Shown one piece after another: positions 13,601 to 25,100 of a DNA stretch of 64,000 nucleotides. Numbering within the stretch: position 1 is the stretch's first letter; the number at the start of each line of letters is the position of its first letter. The stretch spans positions 96,564,089 to 96,628,088 of the forward strand of contig NC_044551.1 in NCBI RefSeq assembly GCF_007565055.1. The letters run 5' to 3'. The DNA is from Rhinopithecus roxellana. Taxonomy: Eukaryota > Chordata > Mammalia > Primates > Cercopithecidae. Made by a program: the position numbers and the translations under genes. Under the pieces are notes generated by a model. That model had not been told where the DNA came from. It saw only the letters and a program-made list of their open reading frames with translations, and did not search any database.

Positions 13601-14185
13601 GACTCCTACTGTCCTAGAAGTCCCCTTGTGGACTTTCTGGAGATTCTTCTTGCCAAAACTTGCTCCTCTCCCAACACACTCCTTTTTGTTCTCTTTTTTA
13701 AATGTAGAATGACTGAATTTGTGGAGGTGAAACCTTTTCTCCCTTCCTGTTTCTCTGAGTCCCAATCACCAAACCTTCTACAGGCATCCCTCTCCGGGGA
13801 AGAGGCGAGAAAGCTGGGCCAGGGACTGCAGAATTCTCCTTGGCAGGGTGGTGGAATGGGGACCCCTGTGAACCTTCTCATGTCCACAATTTTATCTCAG
13901 TTGTATTTGAGGAAATGAGATTTGATGCTGGAGGTCATCAGAACTGTCATTATGACACTATTTTGCAAGATGTCTCATTACGGTGTTTTCCTCTGTATCA
14001 TTTTTTAGTTGTAATTCAGTTATTAGCCCAGGAAGGAGAAATTTTTTTAAATTTTCATTTTAAAGAGTCTTAATTTACTTGCTATAGCAATATTAATTTG
14101 AAGATTTCCTCAGATCCCTAATTCAGAGGCAGGACAGCCAAGTGGTAAAGGAGGCAACTTCTGGCATCATGTCTTTGTTCGTTTT
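10641..14185. other. Intron 1, no assigned elements
   Basis: Unique-looking intronic sequence with small open frames on both strands. A 33-bp duplication lies at 13316-13381 and T-rich patches near 13120. I see no gene here. Confidence 0.5.
13316..13381. repeat. 33-bp tandem duplication
   Basis: Two copies (13316-13348 and 13349-13381) share CATTAATGCT and CTAGGGAGATGTA, with a few changes. Confidence 0.8.
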
Positions 14186-14533
14186 CTGTTGTTATAACAG
14201 AATACCACAGACTGGGTGATTTATAAGGAAAATAAGTTTATTTCCTGCAGTTCTGTAGACTGGGGAGTCCAAGAGCTTGGCAGGCACCAGATCTGGTGAG
14301 GGCCTTCTTGCTGCATTGTAATACGGTGGAGGGCTGCATTGTAATATGATGAGAAGGTATTAGCACGCAGGTCAGCCACCAGTTCTGTCATGGGGGCCCC
14401 ATGCTGATGGCCTTATCTAATCCTAATTACTTCCCAAAGGCCCCACCTCCAATCATCATATGAATTTTGTGATGAAGTTTCCAACACATAAAACCAACAT
14501 GTGGGACTCATTGAAGACACATTCATACCGTAG
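14186..14533 (-). repeat. MLT1-type MaLR LTR, antisense
   Basis: TTATAACAGAATACCACAG, then ACTGGGTGATTTATAAGG, later CCCAAAGGCCCCACCTCC, is the reverse complement of the MLT1 LTR pattern. It holds a small internal repeat, GCTGCATTGTAATA, present twice. Confidence 0.75.
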
Positions 14534-14544
14534 CATATCACATT

Positions 14545-15070
14545 GCTCCTGTTTTTGAATTCTGGCTCTTCTACTTACTGGCTGAGTCCCATTGGGCAAT
14601 TATTTAATCTTTTCCCCCTCAAAGTTTTCTCTGCAAAATAAGGGTTACTAGAGTAATAACAATAAAAACAAGGATTCGTGTTTATTGGGTACTTATGATG
14701 TGTGTCAGGTGTTGTGCAAAGTGCTTTCCCAACATTTCCTTTCAGTCTCACAGCAGCCCTGGGAGGTGGATCCTGCTGTGCCTCCTGTGTTGTGATGTGG
14801 TGATGATAGTAAGAGTGACTATGCACTGAGCACTCACTGTGCACCAGGCTCTGCTATGTGCTGTCTTCATTCGTAGATTCAGAAACTGAGGCTTAGGGAG
14901 GGGAAGTCACTTGCCCTGTGCAGGGCCAGCATGGGGACCATGTTGTTAGACTCTAGAGCCTTCTTACTGCCTGCTCCATGGCATGGTCACAGGAGTAAAT
15001 GAATTAATTCCTGTAAAACACTTAACATAGGGGCTGGCACATAATAAAAGCTTAAATTGTAGCAATTGTA
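14545..15070. repeat. MIR-type SINE fragments
   Basis: Pieces such as CTTACTGGCTGAGTCCC, GCACTGAGCACTCACTGTG and GAAACTGAGGCTTAGGG, in MIR order, suggest two adjacent ancient MIRs. Confidence 0.5.
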
Positions 15071-16106
15071 GCTGTTGGTGAAGTCATACTCTTTCCTACT
15101 AAAACACTGTATTTCTTATCCTTTGATGCAGAAGCCCCATTTCTAATGTTATCAGTGAACAGCTCGTATGGATCCTATACATGGCTGTATGGCCATGGCC
15201 TGCTTCCATGTGACTTACAAGTCTTGCAGAGTACCCTCCCATCCACCTCCAGATGGTTCTCTGGTACCCACACCAGCCCCTCCATGAATAGGCTCCGTGG
15301 CCCTTCTTGGCTGGAGTTACTTGACAAAACAATGTGGACACATTGGGTAGAGGGAGACCAGGAGTGCAGGTGTGTGTTCTAGGTTTTTTTTTCCTGACAG
15401 GTTGATCATATCACAATCTCTTGGATTGTAGGTGGGGTTGAGATTTGAGGATAAGGGCATGTGCTAGGAAGAGTATGTGTGAGTGGGGAGAGCCTCTCGG
15501 TCTGTAGCGGGTCCCCATGGAGGGCTGGGAGCTGCAGGAGAGGCCCTGTGCTCAGGAGAGATGGCCCAGCTTCAGGGTCTCACCTCAAATTCCACAGGGG
15601 TTGGTTGGTAACTGCCAAGTAGTAGGTTCCTGGGTTGTAACTGCAGCAGGTTAGATGGAGGCTGCGACAGATGAGAGCGTGTGTCCCTGGAGTGGGCAGC
15701 AGCCATCCCCACTTCAGTGACTGCAAGCCCTTCACGTCCACCCACAAGTGAGCACCGCCCTGTAGGAAATAGGCAGATGCTTTCAGAAGGCCTTCAGAGA
15801 AGAAGAGATGTGAACAGCCATTACGTTCAGGAGAACTTTCCTCATAAATGGAGCCTAAAGTGAGAAATCACACCAGTACTGGGGTTTAGGGAAATAGGTG
15901 CTCTCATATATGTGATGAGAGTCTGTGGCAGTGTCTATCAAAATTGAAAATGTGCACACCCTGTGACCTAGAATTTTATTTTCTTGAAATTATCCTTTTA
16001 AAAAAGCTACCACAAGGACTGTTAGAAAAGCATATTTGCCGCAGCATTGCTTGTAAAAGTGAGAAATGGGGAATGATCCAGGTGTTTATCAACAAGGCAG
16101 TGTTAG
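15071..16106. other. Intron 1, no assigned elements
   Basis: Nothing recognisable on either strand. The small open frames are not conserved-looking. Confidence 0.4.
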
Positions 16107-16221
16107 GCTGAGGCAGAAGGATGGCTTGAATCTAAGAGTTTGAGGTTGCAGTGAGCTGTGATCATGCCACTGTGCTCCATGCTCCATCCTGGGCAACAGC
16201 ACAAGACCTTGTCTCAAAAAA
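16107..16221 (+). repeat. Alu right-monomer fragment
   Basis: Runs from GGCTGAGGCAGAAGG to GTCTCAAAAAAAA, with the older Alu word GCAGTGAGCTGTGATCATG. The 5' half is missing. Confidence 0.8.
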
Positions 16222-16270
16222 AAGCAATGCTTACATGTAGGACAGTTTATAGTGAAATATTATTCATCAT

Positions 16271-16426
16271 TTTTTTTTTATTATTATACTTTAAGTTCTA
16301 GGGTACATGTGCATAATGTGCAGGTTTGTTACCTATGTATACTTATGCCATGTTGGTGTGCTGCACACATCAACTCGTCAGCACCCATCAATTCATCATT
16401 TATATCATGTATAACTCCCCAATGCT
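16271..16426 (-). repeat. Severely 5'-truncated primate L1 tail, antisense
   Basis: A T run is followed by TACTTTAAGTTCTAGGGTAC and GCACAATGTGCAGG-type words, the reverse complement of an L1PA 3' end. It is flanked by exact 10-bp duplications TATTCATCAT at 16261-16270 and 16427-16436. Confidence 0.9.
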
Positions 16427-16869
16427 TATTCATCATTAAAAAGAATAATGTGGATTTATGTGTACTGATATGAAAAGATGTCCACCTTTTATAATGAGAA
16501 AAAAACTAAAATCACGTTATAGTCCATTTTTCCAAAAAATGTTTGTACCTACAATAAAAGAAAGTATGTATCACGTGGGTAAAATTCTAGTTCTTCCATG
16601 AATTTAAAGCGTCACTAAAAATATTTGCATGTGTCAGAATTTTTAAAGTTGAAAAATCAAGCTAAATTAATAGAAATCTAAATTATAGATGTAAAGGCAA
16701 TACAGCATTACATTTTTAAGCTTTCATAAAACATTTTACTAAATGTCTAGGTGGGAATAAATATATAATGATTTGAATAGCTAATTAACTGTTCTGAAAA
16801 GATAAGCACTTGCTTTTGAAAATATCCTTTTAAGTAATTGTAAATATGTCTTTAAAATTTGCTAGTGTT

Positions 16870-17169
16870 GGCCGGGTGTGGTGGCTCACGCCTGTAATTC
16901 CAGTACTTTGGAAGGCTGAGGCGGGTGGATCACGAGGTCAGGAAATTGAGACCATCCTGGCTAACAGTGAAACCCTGTCTCTACTGAAAATACAAAAAAA
17001 ATTAGCCGGGCGTGGTGGCAGATGCCTGTAGTCCCAGCTACTCAGGAGGCTGAGGCAGGAGAATGGCGTGAACCCGGGAGGCGGAGCTTGCAGTGAGCTG
17101 AGCTGAGATCACGCCACTGCACTCCAGCCTGGGCAACAGAACAAGACTCCGTCTCAAAAAAAAAAAAAA
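16870..17169 (+). repeat. Alu, first of a head-to-tail pair
   Basis: GGCCGGGTGTGGTGG to a poly(A), preceded and followed by AAATTTGCTAGTGTT. Words such as AATGGCGTGAACCCGGG point to the Y/Sc branch. Confidence 0.92.
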
Positions 17170-17184
17170 AAATTTGCTAGTGTT

Positions 17185-17478
17185 GGCCGGGCGCGGTGGC
17201 TCACGCCTATAATCCCAACACTTTGGGAGGCTGAGGTGGGCGGATCGCCTGCAGTCAGGAGCTGGAGACCAGCCTGACCAACATGGAGAAACTCTGTCTC
17301 TACTAAAAATACAAAATTAGCTGGGCATGGTGGCGCATGCCTGTAATCCTAGCTACCCGGAGGCTGATAGGAGAATCACTTGAACCCGGGAGGCGGAGGT
17401 TGTGGTGAGCCGAGATCACATCACTGCACTCCAGCCTTGGCAAGAAGAGTGCAACTACATTTCAAAAAAAAAAAAAAA
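17185..17478 (+). repeat. Alu, second of a head-to-tail pair
   Basis: It starts directly after the duplicated target AAATTTGCTAGTGTT and is followed by a third copy of that target, altered by a 5-bp internal duplication. S-type sequence. Confidence 0.92.
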
Positions 17479-17498
17479 AAATTTGCTATGCTAGTGTT

Positions 17499-18023
17499 TT
17501 TTTTCTTTATTTGCTGGCAAATTATTTCTTTATAAGTGTAAATATCACATCAAATATACAGATGATAAAATATGCCAAAATTTTAGATTCTACATTGATG
17601 AGTCTTTTACTATAGTTAAGCACTGGAATTTTACTAAATTATGTACTGTGGAGGAAATTATTTTGCAGTGAACCCCAGAGGTTTGGTCGTTATTCAAAGT
17701 CCTCTTTCTCATTTGTACTTCAGCATTTTATGTGCTCAAACATAGTATAATTAGGAATCTACTGAACGTAGCAAAATATCACAAGTGCACTGTTTCAGCT
17801 CTCTAGGCCTGTTTTTTCTCTTGTCAAATCGGGAATGACGGTGTGTATCTTATGCAGCATCACTAAATAGATCTCATGACTCCTTTTAAGTGGTCTGCTT
17901 TCTGGAAATGATACCTATGTGCCTGCTGTCTGAGTTACTTGCTCTGTGCTGCTTAAGTAATGCCATATGTTATGGCCTGTAATGGTTCAAACATATAAAC
18001 GGGCAGAAGTGGATATTGGAGGC
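17499..18023. other. Intron 1, no assigned elements
   Basis: AT-rich intronic sequence with no exon or young repeat visible. Confidence 0.4.
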
Positions 18024-18397
18024 TGATATGGTTTGGCTCTGTTTCTCCCCAAATCTCATCTTGAATTATAGTTCCTGTAATCCCCAAGTGTCATGGGAGG
18101 GACCCAGTGGGAGGTAATTGAATCATGGGAGTGGTTACCCTCATGCTGTTCTCATGATAGTGAGTTCTCACGAGATCTGATGGGTTTTATAAGGGGCTTT
18201 CCCCCCTTTTTGCTTGGCACTTCTCCTTCCTGCTGCCATGTGAAGAAGGAGGTGTTTGCTTCCCCTTCCACCATGTTTGTAAGTTTCCTGAGACCTCCTC
18301 AGCCATGCTAAACTGTGAGTCAATTAAACTTCTTTCCTTTATAAATTACCCAGTCTCGGGTACATCTTTATTAGCAGCATGAGAACGGACTAATACA
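18024..18397 (+). repeat. Solo ERVL-MaLR LTR (MST type), sense
   Basis: A complete LTR from TGATATGGTTTGGCT to GGACTAATACA with the exact 5-bp target duplication GAGGC (18019-18023 and 18398-18402). It lies about 565 bp upstream of OTULINL exon 2 in the same orientation. No internal region remains, so it arose by LTR-LTR recombination. Confidence 0.92.
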
Positions 18398-18924
18398 GAG
18401 GCAACTCTGGAGGCATCTCTAGACGTCACCTGGTTTGACTGCCTGCAGTGTACTTGGGTCCGAATTGAATCCCTGTAATTGTGCATGGGATTCAGTTCAG
18501 ACATTCAGCAAGAACCAAGTGTGTGGCAGCCATTGTGCTAGTGCTTAAAAATTTTGTTTCACCTTTCCCTAGCAGAGTCAGTGTTTTCACACTCATTGTA
18601 CAGCCAAGAAAATTCAAAAGAGGAGTTATGTTGCCATAGTCACACATCTAAATAAAGTAGTAGAGGCAGGTTTTGAGTTCAAGTCTGAGAGATTCTGAAG
18701 CCCATCATACTCTTTATGTTTATTCTTAATTTTGTGGAACAAAGATGTTTTTATATATGATGCTGATTGTGGGAGAATCAGGCATTTCTTTAATTTTTGG
18801 ATTCAATTTTTAAATACTTTAAAAAATATTTACGTAAATCAGTGATAGATACTTTGCGGGTAAAATTATGCAATCTCTGCATTTTTTTTCTCTTAAAGCA
18901 AACTTGTGTAATTGTGATGTGCCC

Positions 18925-18948
18925 TTTTTTTTTTTTTTTTTTTTTTTT
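18925..18948 (+). promoter_or_regulatory. 24-T homopolymer in the exon 2 polypyrimidine tract
   Basis: An uninterrupted run of 24 T ends 13 bases before the acceptor AG of exon 2 (18960-18961). It serves as the polypyrimidine tract. Long T runs vary in length, so this one could modulate use of the acceptor (inference). Confidence 0.6.
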
Positions 18949-18961
18949 GTAATTTTCATAG

Positions 18962-19121
18962 GAAGTGACCAAGTTCACTCCTGGACGCTAGCTACAAGCC
19001 AAGCCTTAGACACTGTCTGGAGAATGGCAAAAGGCTTTGTGATGTTGGCAGTTTCATTTCTGGTGGCTGCCGTCTGCTACTTCAGGAGGCTACATTTATA
19101 TTCAGGGCACAAGCTGAAATG
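18962..19121 (+). CDS. OTULINL: OTULINL exon 2: membrane-anchor exon
   Basis: The exon is 160 bp. It opens with the last two bases of a split Gly codon, continues SDQVHSW, and closes with the first two bases of a Trp codon. It encodes the single transmembrane segment (AKGFVMLAVSFLVAAVCYF), followed by a basic stretch (RRLH) that fits a cytosolic stop-transfer. The acceptor is preceded by an unusually long run of 24 T. The donor reads AAATG/GTAGGT. Confidence 0.94.
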
Positions 19122-22100
19122 GTAGGTCACTGTATCATCCTTAAATTTCAAATATATCCTTACTATTCAAAGCAGAATTCTGATATTATTGTTCTCTTTA
19201 TCTTTCAGGTGGATTGGATATCTGCAGAGAAAATTCAAAAGTAATTTTCATTCATATATTTCTTTATTTTTAAGGTGCAGAGAGGGTTCAAGAAGGGAGA
19301 AGAAAGGGAAAATTAACAGCTTTTTATTTTTTATTTGGTCCAGGGAACCTCAGTGTGGAGGCAGAGGTTGATTTACTCAGTTATTGTGCAAGAGAATGGA
19401 AAGGAGAGACACCCCGTACCAAACTGATGAGGAAGGTGTGTCTGTTTTTAGAGGGTATGGGAGAAATAGAATTTGTCTGTCAAAATCAGGAAACAAACAT
19501 TCCCTTCTGCTTTACTAAATCCAGAGATCCATCAGTACCAAAATGTGAATCAAGTAACAACTGTGGCTCTAACTCAAAAGCCAAATGGCTGCTAGACCTT
19601 GGCTTTGGGCTTTTCCTGGAGCTCGTGCCCTCAAAGACTCAGGTTGATGAGATCTGTAATTCCAGGAAACTCAGGCCTTGTGTCATTTCAGCACCCTCCT
19701 GGCCAGGCCTATTAAACATCCGCATGTGCAGTGGGGACTGTCTTTGAAAAGATCAGGCACCCTGATGTAAAATATTTTGAGGATTTTTAGAATTTTCATT
19801 GGACCAATCTTCATAAATATCCCCAGCAGTGCTGCCCAATCTTGCCACTAGCAAAAGCAAAAAAGGGTGGAGGGAGTACATAGAAATATTTAGCGTGGTC
19901 CTAAAAGTATACAGAATTTTTCACTGTGCTTAGGTCGCATCCATTATCTGCCCAAGGTGACCTTCCCCAGCTCTGCTTCCAGGATTTATCATCTAAAATA
20001 CACCTGTACAAATGAGAGTCACTTTAAAAGTACATGCGGTCATATTCATAATTTATCGTTGTTTCTGTTGTCCGCTTTAGTTGGGAGGAACACCTCACTG
20101 ATAATGCAGTGAATTCACTTTCTTTATTTTCTTGTCCAATGGAATTAATAAACAACTTTCTCTTTTTATGCTATTAGGCTTATGAGGAGCTATTTTGGCG
20201 GCATCATATTAAATGTGTTCGACAAGTAAAGAGAGATAACTATGATGCTCTCAGATCAGTGTTATTTCAGATATTCAGCCAGGGCATCTCTTTTCCATCA
20301 TGGATGAAAGAAAAGGACATTGTTAAGGTATGTCTTCCTGCTGGAAATGTGGGAAATGTCATATTGATAATAACTGCAACTCAGGGGTTCCTAGTCTTTG
20401 GGGACTTTGTACTCAGACGACCATGAGATTGAAAGGATTTTTTTTTTTTTTTGAGACAAGGTCTCACTGTCACCCAGGCTTGAGTGCAGTGGGGTGATCA
20501 TGGCTCAGTGCAGCCTTGACCTCCTGGGCTCAAGTGATTCCTCCATCTCAGCCTCCTAAGTAGCTGGGACCCCAGGTGCATGCCACCATGCCTTTCTAAT
20601 TTTTGTATTTTTTTGTAGAGACAAGGTTTTGTCATGTTGCCCAGGTTGGTCTTGAACTTCTGGGCTCAAGCCATCTGCCCACTTCCGCCTCCCAGAGTGC
20701 TTGGGATTATAGGTGTGAGCCATCGTGTCTGGCCAGAGGAATTTTAAGAGGCCATTTAATCCAGTCCTCTGTCTCTCATGTCAGTTGCAAATAAACCATC
20801 TCAGAAGATAGTCATTCTCTGTGTTTGTTTTTAATGCCACCATCTTTTCTTAAGGGGCATCTTCTTTTATAAGTAAGGTGATCAAGCAAAATTCACTTTT
20901 TTACTCAACAGTTAATGTGAGTTTTAATAAATGCATAGTTTGTGACCACCCCAAAGATTCTCTTGTATACTTTGGTAGTCCATCCTCCTCCTACCCGAGC
21001 CCCTGGAAACCACTGATCTATTTTCTGTCCCTATAGTTTTGCCTTTTCCAGAATGTCATATAAATGGAATCATTCAGTATGTAGCTTTTTGAATCTGGAT
21101 TCTTTCACTTAGCATAATGCATTTCCAATTCATCCATGAATGTGTCCATGAATTTGTAGTTCATCCTTTTTTATTGTTGAGTGGTATTCCTTTACATGAA
21201 TGTACTACAGTTTATCCATTCACCAGTTGAAGGACATCTGGATTGTTTTCAGTTGGGAGCAACTATAAATAAAGCAGTTATAAATAGTCTCATACAGGAT
21301 TTTGTATGAAAAATAGGTTTCATATTGAGGGAGTAAATACCTAGGAGTGAGACCGCCTGCTTGTATGCGGGATGCATGTTTAACTTCATAAAAAACTGCT
21401 AAGCTGCTTTCCAAAGTGGCCCACCCATTTTGCATTCCCACCAACAATGTATAAGCAGTGTTTCAGTTGTTCCACATTCTCACCAGCACTTGATGTCAGG
21501 TTTTTGTTTTTTAGCCATTCTAATAGGTGTAAATTGCTATCATTGTGCTTTTGGTGTGTCTTCCCCAATGACTAATGATGTTGAGCATTTTTCATGTGGT
21601 TATTTGTCATCCTTATTATCTTCTTGGAGAAATGTCTATTCAAATCTTTTGCCCATTTTTAATTTTTTTTTATTACTGAGTTTTGAGAGTTCTTTATATA
21701 TTCTGAATACAGTGCTTTATTGGATATATGATTTATAGATATTTTCTCCAGTCTGTGGCTTATTTTCTGATATTCTTAACAATGTAAAGCAGTACATTCT
21801 TGATAAGTAACCTGAGTTTTTATTTTAAATGCAGTATGTCTAATATAGGAACTACATTTAAGGATAGAGGAGCAAAGAAATATAAAGTGTGTGTGTGTGT
21901 GTTCAGTTTTCTTAATATCTTTTATTTAAACTTGTTTCTGTTAGTTCCATTTCATCTAGCAAATGCTTGTCAAATATATGCAATGTGCTAGCCCGGTTGC
22001 TAATTGCTGAGGATAAAAATATAAAGATATAATAGACGCCAGGTGCTGTGACTTATGCCTGTAATCCCAGCACTTTGGGAGGCCAAGTTGGGAGTATCTC

Positions 22101-25100
22101 TGGAGCCCAGTAGTTTAAGACCAGCGTGGACAACAGAGCGAGACTCCATATGGTCAAAAAATTAAAAAGTCTAGCATGACATGGTGGTACATCCCTATGG
22201 TCATATTACTTGGGAGACTATGATGGGAGAATTGCTTGACTTTAGGAGTTTGAGGTTATACTGAGCTATGATTGCACCACTGTACTCCAGCCTGGGTGAT
22301 AGAGTGTGTATTAGTCTGTTTTCATGCTGCTGATAAAGACAATCAAGATGAAATTTGGGTGGGGACACAGCCAAACCATATTATTCCACCTCTGGCCCCT
22401 CCCAAATCTCACGTCTTCACGTTTCAAAACCAATCATGCCTTCCCAGCAGTCCCCAAAGTCTTAACTCATTTCAGCGTTAACTCAAAATTTCACAGTCCA
22501 AAGTCTCATCCAAAACAAGGCAAGTCCCCTCCACCTATGAGCCTGTAATCAAAAGCAGTTTAGTTACTTTCTAGATACAGTGGGAATACTAGGTAAATAC
22601 AGCCATTCCAAATGGGAGAAATTGGCCAAAACAAAGGGACTACAGGCCATGCAAGTCCAAAATCCAGCGGGGCAGTCAAATTTTAAAGCTCCAAAATGAT
22701 CTCCTTTGATTCCATGTCTCATATCCAGGTCACACCAATGCAAGAGGTGGGTTCCCATGGTCTTGGGCAGCTCCACCTCTGTGGCTTTGCAGGGTACATC
22801 CTCCCTCCTGGCTGCTTTCACGGGCTGGTGTCAAGTGCCTGTGGCTTTTCCAGGTGCACACTGCAAGGTTTTGGTGGATCTATCATTCCGGGGTCTGGGG
22901 GACGGTGGTCCTCTTCTCACAGTTCTACTAGGCAGCACCCCAGTGGGGACTCTGTGTGGGGGCTCCCACCCCACATTTCCCTTTCACACTGCCCTAGCAG
23001 AGGTTCTCTGTGAGTGCCCTGCCCCTGCAGCAAACTTCTGCCTGGACATCAAGGCATTTCTATACATCCTCTGAAACCTGGATGGAGGTTCCCAACCCTC
23101 AATTCTTGACTTCTGTGTACCCACAGGCCCAACACCACGTGGAAGTTGCCAAGGCTTGGTGCTTGCACCCTCTGAAGACATGGCCCTTGCTATACCTTAC
23201 TTGGCCCCTTTTAGTCATGGCTGGAGTGGCTGGGATGCAGGGCACCAAGTCCCCAGACTGTACACGGCAGAGGGACCCTGGGCCTGGCCCATGGAACTGT
23301 TTTTCCCTCCTAGGTCTCTGGGCCTGTAATGGTAGCGGGGCGGTGGTTGCCGTAAAGGTTTCTGACATGTTCTGGAGACATTTTACTCATTTTCTTGGTG
23401 ATTAACATTTGGCTCCTCATTACTTATGCAGATATCTGCAGACAGCTTGAATATCTCCTCAGAAAATGAGATTTTCTTTCCTATCGCATTGTCAGGCTGC
23501 AAATTTTCCGAAATTTTATGCTCTGTTTCTCTTTCAAAACTGAATGCCTTTAACAGCATCCAAGTCACTCCTGAATGCTTTGCTGCTTAGAAATTTCTTC
23601 TACCAGATACTCTAAATCATCTCTCTCAAGTTCAGAGTTCCATAAATCTCTAGGGCAGGGGCAAAATGCCACCAGTCCCTTCACTAAAACAGAACAAGAG
23701 GCATCTTTCCTCCAGTTTCCAAGTTCCTCTTCTCCACCTGAGATTACCTCAGTCTGGATTTCATTATCCATATTATTATCTGACCAAAATGGCATTTTGG
23801 TCAAAGCCATTCAACAAGTCTCTGGGGAGTTCCAGACTTTTCTACATTTTCCTGTCCTCTTCTGAGCACTCCAAGTTGTTCCAACCTCTGCTTATTATCC
23901 AATTCCAAAGTTACTTTCACATTTTCGGGTATCTTTTCGGCAGCACCCCAGTCCTGGTACCAGTTTACTGTATTAGTCTGTTTTCACGCAGCTGATAAAG
24001 ACATACCTGAGACTGAACAATTTATAAAAGAAAGAGGTTTAATTGGACTTAGGGACAGTTCCACGTGTCTGGGGAAGCCTCACAATCATGGCAGAAGTCA
24101 AAGGGGCAAGTCACATTTTATGTGGATGGTGGCAGGCAAAAAGAGAGAGCTTGTGCATGGGAACTCCTCTTTTTAAAACCGTGAGATCTTGTGAGACTTA
24201 CTATCATGAGACCAGCACAGGAGAAAGACTTGCCCCCATGATTCAATTACCTCCCGCCAGGTCCCTCCCATAACACATGGGAATTCAAGATGAGATTTGG
24301 GTGGGGACACAGTCAAACCATATTAAGTGAGACCTTGTCTTTAAAAAAGAAAACAAAACAAACCAACAACAGCAGAGATTCCCAGGCCCAACAAACTGAG
24401 TAGGGTGGGAAAATGTATTGGATACTTATGATGGATTAGATTCTTACATTCACCATAATCTTATTTAATCCTAACAAGAGTCCTATAAAATGCACAGTAT
24501 TATTGGTATGTTGCAATGGAGGATGAGGCTAAAAAGTTAAATAATGCATGCTGGTTAAGTAATCTCTCAGCTGGTGAGTGACAGCCAGGTTTGAACCATA
24601 GAGTGCATCATTCTAAAATCCACCTGTTCCCTGATGTAATATACTGCCCTAACATCATTTGGTTAAAAATAATTTCTAAAGGGCTACATATAGTAAGTTT
24701 GGTAAATATTTCATCAAAAAAGATTGTTTCTATGAACACAATTCTATGTTTTCATCCCTTGTGAAACTGTAAGAATATGATGTAAAAATAACCTAAGGCA
24801 CAAATCTAAAAGAAGGCAATATACTTACCATTGCTGTAGTCTTTTAAAATAAAGATTGCTAAATGAGAGAAGATTAGGCCAGGTGCTATGGCTCACACCT
24901 GTAATCCCAGCACTTTGGGAGGCCAAAGCGGGCAGATAGCTTGAGGTCAGGAGTTCGAGACCAGCCTGATCAACATGGTGCAACCCCGTCTCTACTAAAA
25001 ATGCAAAAAATTAGCTGGGTATGGTGGCTCATGCCTATAGTCCTAGCTACTCAGGAGGCTGAGGCAGGAGAATTGCTTGAACCTGGGAGGTGGAGGTTGC

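Noticed and set aside
22564..23865. Open frames in the MaLR internal region as retroviral genes
   Set aside because: MaLR internal regions of this type are non-coding, and none of the frames resembles gag, pro, pol or env.
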